From the NCBI GenBank assembly GCA_964599875.1, contig CAZRHE010000008.1, positions 10,852-74,851 on the forward strand: a DNA stretch of 64,000 nucleotides, read 5' to 3'. Positions 12,901 through 24,900 of the stretch are shown here, piece by piece (position 1 is the stretch's first letter; each line of letters starts with the position of its first letter). Both the position numbers and the translations under genes were made by a program. The stretch comes from RGIG4097 sp964599875 (GTDB taxonomy: Bacteria > Bacillota > Clostridia > Christensenellales > CAG-917). Below the pieces are notes generated by a model, which did no database searches, was not told where the DNA came from, and saw only the letters and a program-made list of their open reading frames with translations.

Positions 12901-15900
12901 CTTTGAGTGCGAGAGTACGAGTGTAGAGGTTGACGTACAAGCCTGCGAGAGTAGGATCCGCATACTTGCTTGCAACTCTGCCCTGTGCGCGTCCTTCGTC
13001 CGCCGCGAGTGCGTCGCTTTCGGATTCGCCGAAGGAGAGAGAGCCGTCGAGGAGGCTTGCAAGGAGTTCTTCAACCGAGTAATCGCTGAGGTCGATTGCG
13101 AGTTTCGCGCCTTCGCCGAGGAGCCATTCGAGATCGACGTTAAGTCCTGCAAGACCGGTGTCTTCGTCGCGGTTGTAGTACAAACCGAGCATATGGGTGA
13201 GAGTGCCGTCCGCACCGTTTGCCGCATCGTTTTCACGACGCCACACGTCGATTGCGAGATCGAGATCGAAGACGTTCATCTTGAATTCGGGCACGAAGTC
13301 CATTCTGAAGGACAAACCGATCTTGATTTCGAAGAGCACTTCTCCGCTGAAGTCTTCAAGGACTTGGAGTGCGATTCCGTCGAGGTCGCCGAGCAATCCG
13401 CCGAGGACTTCCGCTACGTTGGTTTCAACGCCCGTGGAGTAAAGCACGTAGTCGTTTTCTTGGAGATCCGCGCCGTCTGCGAGTTGTTTATATCCGCCTT
13501 GATACATGGTGTATCTGTCTTCGGGTTTGACGTACACGGAAGAGGACGGATTGTTGATATCCGCCAGCGTGTAGGATGCGCCCGTCGCGTTGAGAAGGTC
13601 GAGATAGTCGCTTACGGATACGTAATCGTAATATCCGGTGACGTAGATGCCTCCGCGAATGGTGAGGGAGATATAGAACATATCGTCGGTGTCGACGTAG
13701 TTGATTTCATTGCCGCCGTCGTAGAGGGACATCGCGACGACTTCCGCTCTCGTTGCGTCGAAATCGTTGGTCCAATCGTCGGAATCGTAGTTGCTTGCAA
13801 GATATTCCGCAAGTTTAACGTACGTTCTGTTCCATTCGTCGTACACGTAGTATTCGATTTGTTCCGCAGTGTAACGAGGCATATTCGCAAGGTTTGCAGC
13901 CGCACCCGACGCCTTGACGAATTGATTGTTCGAGTAATCCCAAACGTAATCGCCGGTGCCGTCGTTTTGAGTGGTCACGTATGCGTTGCTTGCTTTTTCG
14001 ATAATGTTCTTGCCCGTCGCGCGAACGTAGAGTTCGTCGTCGGTGAGTTCGCCAAGACCGTATTTCTCGCGATTTTCCGCGGTATTTCTGACGTAAACGT
14101 CGCGATATTTCTCTTGTTTGTAGAGGGTGTCCGCAGTGAGTTTGATACGAGGATAGTATCCGAGGTCTTGGAGTTTGATTTGCAGATAGAAGTTGTATTC
14201 CGCCGCCGCTCTTCCGAATTCGTTGCCCGAAGTGAAGTCGATCATTTGACCCGCTTCGAAATCGACGGTCGTGAAGAAGTCTTTGACTGCAACGTATCTG
14301 CCCTCTGCGTAGACGTAGAGGTTTTCTGCGACGATGGGATAATATTCGCCGTGATAGTACATGTAGCGGACGTTATCCGTGTAATTGTCGTAGATATCGA
14401 TATCGTGGTCGGTGGTGCCGTTGGGCGTGCCTTCGATCCACTTATCCGAACTGTTCATATCGCCGACGAAGGTGTAGAGATAATCGTCGATCTTGAAGTA
14501 TTTCGCGCCTGCGGGTGCCGCTTCGCCGTATTGTGCTTCGTATTGGTCGGGAGTTATGTACTCTTGTTCTCTTGCGCCGAATTCGGGGAATCCGATATTA
14601 AGACCGACTTCGTATTCCCACAGATAGAGCATGAGGGACACGAGAGGCTTTCTGACGCCTTCTTCCTTGACGGAAACGAGCATATCGTCGTATGCGATTT
14701 GAGTGAATTCGTAATACTTATCCACAGGAGAATCGGGAGTTACTCTCTCGTATTGACCGTCGCCGACGTGATAGTACACGTTGGTTGCGGAAGTTGCTTC
14801 CTGTCTTTCGAAGTATCTGTAATCTCCGGTTGCTCCGTCTCTTTCGGCGTTCTCTTTCTCGAAAGGAGTCGCCTTGGTGAGGAGTTGATAATAATCCGAA
14901 CCGCTGTTGACTATCTTGATATACGCTTCATAGGTGGAGAGCGTGTAGTAATGCTTGGTGCCTGCCGCTACGCCCGCCTCGTAATTTGCGACTTCTTCTT
15001 CGGAGAGTCTGCTTGCCATTTCCGTTCTGAGATAGTAAGTAGTCTTGCCGTTGGATTCAACCGCATAGTAGGTGCCGCCGATATCGTCGATTTCGTATGC
15101 AAAGCGGAAGTCGGATTGTCTTCTCTCGTCCGCGTCGGTGCCTGCGTAATCTTTGTACAGATACGTGGAGCGGTCGGTATTGATTTGCAAGTACGGTTGC
15201 TTGGTGAAGTTGTAATCGAAGTGCAAACCGTCCTCACCGAGAAGGAGTTCGAGGAGCGCGTTGATATAATCCGCTTGTACTATCGCGCGGATATAAGTGC
15301 TGGTGATTCTGAGTCCCCACACGAACGCGGTGACGTATGCCGCGATATCGTCGCCGAGGAGCGGGAGTTCCGCCGCGGATGCCGCAGTGGTGGTTTCATC
15401 GGATGCGAGTGCTTCGTCGCTTTCGTTAGCGCCGCCGAAAACGCCGGGAAGGAGGTTGCTTGCGATGTCGCGGAGCGAGTAAGAATTGATATACACGCTG
15501 GGAATCGAGAAGTAACTGAGGTCGACGTAAAGACCGCCCTTCACGCGTTTGTAGGTGCCGTTATCGTTTTGATAGAAGTACGTGGAGTCGTAACTGTATC
15601 TCTTGTTGCCGTAGAGCATCAAATCTGTGGTTACAGTCACGAGTTTGTATTCGCCGTCCGCGGAGTCGTAATAGTAATCTCCGTTCTTGGACTCGAAATA
15701 ATGGCTGTATCTGTCTTCGGGTGCTACGTAATCGTCCTTTGCGGGATTGATTTCGTTTGCGGTGAGTTTTTCGAATTCGCCGCTAATCATGTAGATGCCG
15801 AGGAGAGTACGGGTTTCGCTCTTCGCAATAGAGGAATCGTGATCCTGTTTGTCCATTGCGGTAGAGTTGAGTATGACGGACGCATTGATGAAACTGAGCA

Positions 15901-18900
15901 AGTCGCCGATGCTGAGTTCTTTGCTCGTGAATGCGTTCTTGATGATATTGAAGAGGTCGATTATCGACAAGTCTTCGTCGAGGTCGCCGACGTTGATATT
16001 GACTTCGTATTGACGGAAGTAGTTGACGAGTGCCGCGAACTTGATTTCGACGTTGATGATGAGTTCCATCTTTCTGTCGAGGTCGCCGTTCATATCCGAA
16101 ATTGCCGAGATTTCCGCTTTAAGTTTGTCGGGATCCGCGTCGGGGAAGAGCATTTCGAGGACTGCGCTCAAATCTATATCCGCATCCTTCTTGAAGGAAG
16201 TCGTGATATCGATAACTTCGGTGAGAGTGATACGATCGAGTTCGGTGATTTCTTGATATTCGGAGAGTTCTTCCGCCGAGAGAGTGTATTCGTGCTCGGT
16301 GGTGAATTCAAGGGACACGTTGCGGACGCCGACGAGGAGGCTGAGTTCCGCATCGTAGCCGTTGCCGTTTGCGGGATAGCCCGCTTGACGACGATAAACT
16401 ATCGTGCCGTCTTCTCTTGCCGCGGTGTAATCCTTTCTTTCGTATCTTCTTTCTTCGGAAACGCTGTCGTTGGGCGCAAGTTCACGGAAGGAACCGTCGT
16501 CAAGACGATAGTAGTTGCCGTTGTTGTTTTGAGTGAAGACGTAATCTCCTTCGATTCCTTCTTCTTCGTCCTTAACTGCGGGGACTTCTCCGTCCGCGAG
16601 TTGTACGTAGCGGTCGCCTTGGATGGATACGGTCGCTCCGATTTCCACGTTGACGCCGTCGTTGATATCGAGGTCAACGTCCGCACCGAAGATGAGGTCG
16701 TCGGGAATATAATCCGCAAGGTCGAGTCCGTCGACGAGCATTTCGATAATCGTGCGGAGGAACTTGTTCGCGATATTGATAGAGAGTGCGCGTCTGTTGA
16801 GGAGCAACAACACGTCGATATCGTCCGCGCCTACTTCGCCCGCCGCAAGTGCGTCGCTGGATGCATCGCTGTCGGGAAGTACGTTATCCGAGTACGAGCC
16901 GTTGAAGATTTCGCCGAGATATTTCTCGATGAATCCCGCGACTACGCTGGAGGTGATGCTGAGTTTGGGAAGATTGAGGAACGGCACGTCGATATAGAAG
17001 ACGTTTTGCACGTAATATGCACCGAGCCAGAGATTTTCCGCACCCGTTTCGGAAATGTTGATGAGTTCGACTTTGATTTCCGAATTGAGGATTTGCGAGA
17101 AGTCGAGCATGACGCCCGCGTCAAGACGGAAGTGTGCCGAAGAGTAACCCTTTGCAGTGGAAGGAATGTCAATCTTGACGCCTTCGAGGTTGCCGAGGAG
17201 TTTTTCGAAAATCATACCGAAGTCGATTTCACCTTCGGTGATGCCGAGTTCGAGTTCAACCGAGAGGTTGAGGGACACGCTGGATTCATAGAACGGGCTG
17301 AGTGCAACGTAATCCTTTCCGTCCCTGCTCGTTTCGTTGAGTATGTAGGAAGGAATGAGTGCGTCGCTTGCGCCGAATCCGAGGTCGAGGCCGTTGAGTT
17401 TAAGACCGATATCGATTGCGTTTGCAGTGATATTAAGACCGATCGCGAATTGTTTGAATTGCGTGTAGTAGTCGGGTTGTCTAAAGTAGGTGCCCTCTTT
17501 TTCTTGGACGTAACCGAAGTATCTGTCCATGAAGGTATCCACCGCGACGTAACCGCCTGCGAAGATATAGTAAGTTTCGTTTTGGTCGTAACCATTCTTC
17601 GCGATTTCGACGGTGTCCGCTTGTTCATAGTTGACGCCTTCTCTGACGTAGAGCGTGTAACGCTCGGTGTCGAAGTGCTCGTCTCCGTTTGCGGTCGCTA
17701 CGGTTGCGTATCTGCCGCTTTCCTTATTCTCTTTCCAAACGATTTCGTCATAGTATGCGTATCTTTCGTCGGTGGGAAGGATGAGGATGAAGCAATCCGC
17801 GTTCGCGCCGTCCGCGATATAGGTATCGCGTCTGTAATACGCGCGTTTCCAATCGTCTGCGGAAGTGGTTTCGTCCGCTTTTGCGAAGGTCACGTCGTAT
17901 CTGGTCGCGCCTGCGGGGATTTCTTCGTCTGTTTCCGCGAAGATATAGTAATTTCTGTTGTTTTCCGCGTTTCCGCCGAGGTTGATGCTTTCAAGATAAT
18001 ATCTGCCCGCCTCGTTTTCGGTCGCGGATTCGACGTAATATGCGTCGCCGTCGTTGAGTTCTTTAATCGCCGCTACGGTGTCCGCCGCGAAATCCGTATA
18101 GGTATACTTGCCCGTTTCCATTCCGAGAGAAACTTCGAGTTTGTCGAAGACTTCTTCAAAGGAACCGAGGTCGGGAAGAAGTGCGCTCACAAGAAGGGAG
18201 ATGACGGATTTGGTGATGACGATTTGAGTTGCGACGTCGGAGTGGATGAGGCTGATGATTGCGTTTCTTTCAACGTCGTAATCGGTTGCCGCAGAATCCA
18301 CGTCCGCAGTGTCGATATCTTCTTCCGCCGCCGCAAGTGCGTCCCCTTGTCCCGCCGCATTGGTGCTGTCGTCGCCGCCGATGAGGCCTGCGAGCAAGTC
18401 GACGAAGTTGGGCACGTAGGAGTACACGTCCGCAACGTCGAAGATTTCAACGCCGTTGAGATAGAGATTGCCGTTATAGAGATAGATTCCGCCCTTTGCA
18501 AGGTAGTTGCCGTTGCCGTCGGTGAGAACGTTTCCGTCGTCGTCCGTTTCGAGGATTTCGAGTGCGACTTCGAGGGTGTTGAGGTCGCTGTTTTCGAGGA
18601 ATGCGTTCATATTTCCGCCGATGAGAGATGCAAGGTCGAGTGCGTTGAGGTCGAGTTTAAGACCCACTCTGATTGCAAGGCCGTCGTGGAAGGTGGAGCC
18701 GGTCTTCGCGGTGAGAACCATATCTCTGATATAGTTTTCGAGCAGTCCGCCGAGTTCGAGAGATTCGATGTCGTTGCTGTCGAAATACAGGCTCAAATTG
18801 AGTCCGAGATAAATGCTTTGCGTTCCGCTTTGTTCGGAAGAGGGAGTGCCGTTAATCATTCCCATTATGTTCTCGACGTAGTCGGTTATGTCGACGAAGT

Positions 18901-21900
18901 CCGCTTTTTCGAGTTCGGACAAAGGCGTGACGTAATCTCTATCCGCGAGAGTAATATCGAATCCAAGACCGAGTTTGACCGCGATATTCACGCCCGAAAT
19001 CGTGTTGAGTCTGATTCCGAGAGAGAGTTTGTCGTCGAGGTCAGCGTCTTTCCAAGTGAGGAACACGCCGCTTTCCACTTCGTCGAGGTTGAGCATGTCG
19101 AGGTCGAGATCTTGACCCGTCAACGCTCCGACAAGACCGGTGATGAACGTGGAGTTGAACAAGATATCCAGTCTATCCCAGTTGTTGTACCAGTATTCGC
19201 CGTTTCTGTAAATTGCGGAGCATCTGAAGACGATACGTTTGACGACCATGTTGATATAGTCGATGATGCCGAGTTCGCCGTCTTCCGCCGCAAGCGCCGC
19301 GCTTTCGCTCGTTCCGCCGATGAGTCCGATGATATAGTCGAGACCGACGGTAAGTCTGGGTCCGCCGAGGTCGCCGAGATCGACGTAGAGGTCGCCGTCG
19401 ATGAGATAAATGCTAATCTTCGCTTCGTTCTTCTCGCCTTGATTCATAACGAGTTGCACGCCGACTTGGAGTGCGGACAAGATTGTGTCGAGGTCGAAGT
19501 TGAAGTTGTCGAAGTCTGCGTCGAGAATGGAATCGAATCCGAGTTTTTCGAGGTCGATTGCGCCGAATATCTTGAGGACGATATCGTCGTCGAGAGGATC
19601 GTTCAAGTAAATATTGAGTCCCAATCTTTCGATGAGTGCGGTGATTATGTCTTTGACCGTACCCGCTTCCATTCCGCTGATTGCGTTCTTAATCGCATCG
19701 ATGCTGAGGATTGCGTCGATGAGATCGTTGAGATCGATAGGATCTTTGATATACAAGCCGTTGGGATCTTGTACGTATCTGCCGTCCGAAGTGCGTTTGG
19801 AGTAGCGTTCATCGTCGGGATAAAGCCCCGCAACTTCGCTGCCGACGAGAGTAAAGGTCGGGTTCAAACTGTATTCGAGGACGAGTTCGAGGGAGAAGGA
19901 CACGATTTTGTTTTCGCGATACTTGTTGAAACGACCGATTCCTTCTTCGCCCGTGTATCTGTAATAAGTGGTGCCTTCGACGTAAGTGCCTTCCGCGTTA
20001 ATCGCGTACGCGCCATCCTTATATATATACGCGTGCGCGGGGTCGAGGTACGCTTCGTTGCCTTCGGTCATCTCCTCTGCCGTCAACGCGACGTAGTTTG
20101 CCGCCACTTGATATTGATACAAGGCGTTTTGGATTCTTTCGCCGACGGAGTCGAACGCTTTACCCGCAGTGATGCAAGGTTGTTTGACGTAAACACCGAG
20201 ATTGAGGAGAGTGCTTTCGAGGTCGAGTGCGAGTTCGACGTTTTCGAAGTCGATATCGAGTCCGAGTTCGAGTCCGAGGTCGGGCAAACGATCGAGGGAT
20301 TCGCCGATATCACCCGTGGTGCCTTCTTCGGAAACAAGGTCGACGACGAGTGCGATTATCGTGAGAATGACTTTTTGGCTGACGACCAAGGAAATATGTT
20401 CGCTTGCGATTCCGAGAACGATTTCGAGCGCTTCTTCCGCACTGACCTTTCTTTCTTCAGCGGACATTGCTTCGCTTTCGTCGCCGTTTTCTTCACCGAG
20501 CAATCCTTTGATTGCTTCGACGAGTTTGTCGATGAGGAGAGTGTCTTCGATGAGGACGTCTTCATCGGACAAAATGCCCATATCGATCATGATGACGCCG
20601 TCGTAGAGATAGACACCGAGAATGTTTTCGTTCTTGACGAGGTTTCTGATTTCGAGAACGATTTCGGTTTCGGACGAGTTTTCAAGATTGAGGTTTGCAC
20701 CGAGATAAAGTTCCGCATCGAGGACGATATCCTTTTCGATTTCGATACCCGCGGAGAGCAGGAAGTCTGCTATGAACGCGGAAACGAGGTCGTTGACGGG
20801 AAGTTCTTTATTCGTTCTGTCTTGAGTGTCGAGCAATTCGAGTTTGAGTTCAAGAGCAAGTTCGACCGCGATGGTGTCGAAGTTGTCCTTGCCGACGTAA
20901 TTGTCGGGCTCGATGGGATAATATTTGTTTTCAACGGTGTTCGCATCCGAGAATCCGATCTTGATTCCGCTGAGGGTAAGACCGACCGCAAACGGATCGA
21001 TACCGACCATCAAATCGAGTTTGTAAGGATTGAATCCCAAACGGAGATAACTGTTGTCCGTATTGAGAGAGATAAAGTCGGTGGAAAGTCCCGATGAGCC
21101 GTAGTTGCCCGTCATGCTTTCGACGTAAGACGTGGATTCGTCATCCGCCACTTTCTTTTCAAAGCGAGTGCCGGTGTAAGTGCCTCTTTCTTCACCCGTC
21201 AACTTCTTGTATTCGACGTTCTTGAAGTACGCACCGTCTTCTCTTTCGACGTATTGACCGTCTACGTATGCGTATCTGACGCCGTCGAAGTCTACCGCCG
21301 CTTCTTTGTAGGTCACTTCGGGTTTGTATTCGCCCGTGGTGGAGAGATAATATTTGCCGTTTATCTTCTCGTATCTTTCGCCCGTGTAAGTACCGAGTTC
21401 CTCTGCGGTGAGTTCACGATACGCCATATCGGGGCTGATGAGTTCGATGACGGTTGCGATGAGCGTGCTTGCAAGATAGACGGTGATGCTTTCACTACTT
21501 GCGTTAAGTCCGCCGATAAGGCCGCCGACGAGTCCGACGATAGTGTCGATGATGCTGTCTTCTTCCTCTTCCGCCGTTTCGTCCGCAGACGCAAGTGCCT
21601 CGGAATCCGCACCGGATTCATCAGAAGAACCGCCGATGAGTGCGCCGAGGTTGAGGTCCGCTATCGCGATATGTACGTCTTTGAGGAGATCGATTTCACT
21701 GTCGATATAAAGGGTTCCGGTCGCAACGCCTGTGGGTTGAGAAGGATCTTCGCAAAGAAGAGTTATTGCAAGAGATCTCTTCGTCGCACCGTTTGCGATT
21801 GCGTTTTCGTCGTACTCTCCGTCGAATATCTCTATAGATATATCAGAATGAGAGAGTATATAATTAATATCCGCTATATTATCCGCGTTGAATCTCAACT

Positions 21901-24900
21901 TCGCGGAGATACGGAATCCGAGGGGTTGAGATACGTCGTACGGGATATCGAACGCGAGCATGAGTCTTTCGAGAAGTCCCGACACGCTTTCGTTGACGGA
22001 GCCTTCGGAAAGGAACATGGAAATCCAGTCGCCGACGGGCCAGTTATCCGCGTTGCTGAACGCGTCGAGGTGAATGGTGCCCGTGAGTTCGAGGAATACT
22101 TGGTCGATGCTGATGGTCATATCACCGTTTTCATCTTTGCCGAGGAGGCTGATGAGGGTGTATGCGTCGTCCCCGGAAGTCGTAAGACCCGCAAGAGGAT
22201 CTTCCGCGTTCGCACCGAAAGGTTCAACCGCTTTTACGGTCTTGCTGATTGCGAGTTCGGGGTGTTTGAGAGAAAGGCTCAAACTGCCGGTTACGTTGTT
22301 GTTGGAATCTTTGATTGCGCCTTCGATGGAAAGAAGGTTATCGCTTGCGAGTTTGCTCCACGCAAGTTCGAGTGCGACGTCCATCATAGGCACGTTGATG
22401 CCGACGGTGCTCCAAAGGAGTTCCGCAAGACCTTGCAAGAGGTCGACGCGGAGTGCGCCGTCCGAAATCTTGAGTGCGATAAGAAGCGCTATATCGAACT
22501 TGGAAGAATCGTAAACCATATCTTCCGCCGCAGATTGTGCCGCAGAATCGTCGTCGCCGCCTGCGATGAGATCCATGATAAGTCCGAACAAGTCGATATC
22601 GACCGCGACTTTTTCAATGCCGAAGTTCTTCGCGTCGAGATATACTTTGCCGCCCACGTAGTAGACGCCGAGGATAAGTCTGTCTTCTTCGTTCTTATAC
22701 GCACCGTTCTTGACGAGTTCGATAAGGATTTGAGATTCGTTGCCTTCGGTGGAAATCTCTTTCGCGCCGAGCAAGTAATCCATGAGAGGTTTAAGGTCGA
22801 GGGACGCTTGGATATTGAGGGTGTAATCCATCAAAATCTGCTCTTCGAACACGACGTTGCCGCCGTTGCCGAGAGGAGTGCTACCCGCGTTCATCGTGGA
22901 TTGAAGTCCGAGTTCAAGACCGAGATACACGTTGGGAGTTTCGAACAAATTGACCCACAAATCGTCGTATTCGGAGGGAGGAGTAAGTCTGGACGCCGTG
23001 TCGGGAACTTCGTTGAATCCGAGGGTAAGTTCACCGAGCGACAAGGACAATTCGACGTCGTTGCCTACGCCGAGATACAAGAGGAGTTCGAGTTCGGAGA
23101 GGTTCAAACCATCCGCAAGGGTGATACGAACGCCGCCGTAAGTGCTTTCGTCGATAAGGTTGCTGGAGATATTCGTTCCGACGAGTTTATAATACTTGTC
23201 GCCTGCGGAAAGTTGCGCGCCGTTGAATACGCTCACTACCCCGTTTTCGTCCGCAACGTACACGGTTTCACCGAAGTTGCCGTTGTTGTACGCGGCGATT
23301 TCATCGGAATCGAGTTCCACGAAGTTTTCGAGGTCGGTGGTGACGCCGAGGAGTTCGAACACTTTCGCGATGAGGTTGTTGACGAGTGCGACTTCGAGAT
23401 AGTTGTCGCCGAGGGTTACGCCGGTGATAAGTCCCGCGATGACGGAGATGATTTGACTGGTATCTCCGCTCTCTTCGGAACCTTCGGTCTCGTCGGACGC
23501 AAGTGCTTCGGAATCTCCGTCGCCGCCCGAAATGAGTCCGATAATGGTGTCTGCGGGTATTGCGATATTAAGTCCGCCGAGAACGTCCTCTCTGGTGTGG
23601 AGATAAATCGTGCCGCCCGAGAGCCATATATCTATTCCGTTTTCACTCTTGCCCGTGTCGCCGAGCCCGATATGGAAATCGGATTTGAGGATTCCGAGAA
23701 TATCGAATTCGCCGTTTTCGTCGAGCAAGTCCGCCATATTGAGCCCGATATTCGCTTCGATGACGAGTTTGCTGGTTTCGTCGAAGGTCTTTGCAAACGC
23801 AACGAACGCTTGAACGAGCACGTTGCTTCCGCTTGCCACTTCGAGATTGCCGAGTTCGCCTTCGAGCGCATAGAGGTTAATAGTCGTGGTCAAGGACACG
23901 TAAACGGTGTCGAGTGCCGCGAGAAGTGCGTCTACAAGTGCGCCGCCGACGTCGTCCGTGCCGGATATGATTTCGCTGATATCGAAGTTGATATAGTCGG
24001 ATTTAGACGCGCTGATTGCGCTCAATTTCGCGTCGTACGCCGCTCTGTTGGAGATGGAGCCGAACTTGAGGTCAAGACCGACTTTGACGCCGACTACGGT
24101 TTCGTTGTTCGTGCCGAGGCCGAGGGTTATGTCGAGATTCTTGTTATCCGCAAAGCCTTCGTTGAAATATTCGACCTTCGCAACGGTTACGGGGACTTTT
24201 CCTCCGTTGTAATTGCCGTTATCATCCTTGAAAATCATCGTCCAGAGATAGTCGAGGATTGCTTGGGTGATTTCGACGTTGATATTGGTGATATTGAATA
24301 TCGTGCCGTTCTTTACGAGAGTGGTGTTGTCGATGATTGCGCCGACAAGTCCCAAAACATCGGTGATGTCGCCGTCGTCCGCCGCGGAAGGTGCGGTCGT
24401 GAACATGATTTCACCGCTTGCGAGTTTGTCGCGGACTTCGTACATTGCCGCCGCAAATTCGGGGTCCGCCATCGCTTCGCTGACGGATTCGTCCGAAGTC
24501 GAATTGAACAGACTGCTTATAAGACCGCTGAGAAGTTCGTTGAGATTGATATTCGGAACGACGATTTTGCCTGCGCCGAGCAAACCGTTGAGGTCGACGT
24601 ACAACGCCTCGTCGCTGCCGATATAGTACGCGCCCAGGCGGACTTTGTTGTTTTCGCCGAGCAATTCGATTGCCGCGGAAGTTTCAGCCGCGTCGCGCGT
24701 GTTAATGTCCGCTTGAACGTGCAAGTACAGCGGATAATTATTGTTTCCGTCGAGATTTATCGCAAGGTCCCACAAGGGGCTGTCTTCGTCGATCATGCTC
24801 GAAAGAAGACCCGAAAGCAAAGTGCCGAAGGAATCCGAAATTCCGCCGAGGGTCATGGTTTTGTCTTTGGTGTTCAGAAGAAGATTAAGAGTAATGTCAA

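Noticed and set aside
12719..21097. 8.4-kb open frame on the plus strand
   Set aside because: It lies exactly antisense and codon-in-register to the giant gene, has no ribosome binding site or domain signature, and is explained by avoidance of TTA, CTA and TCA codons.
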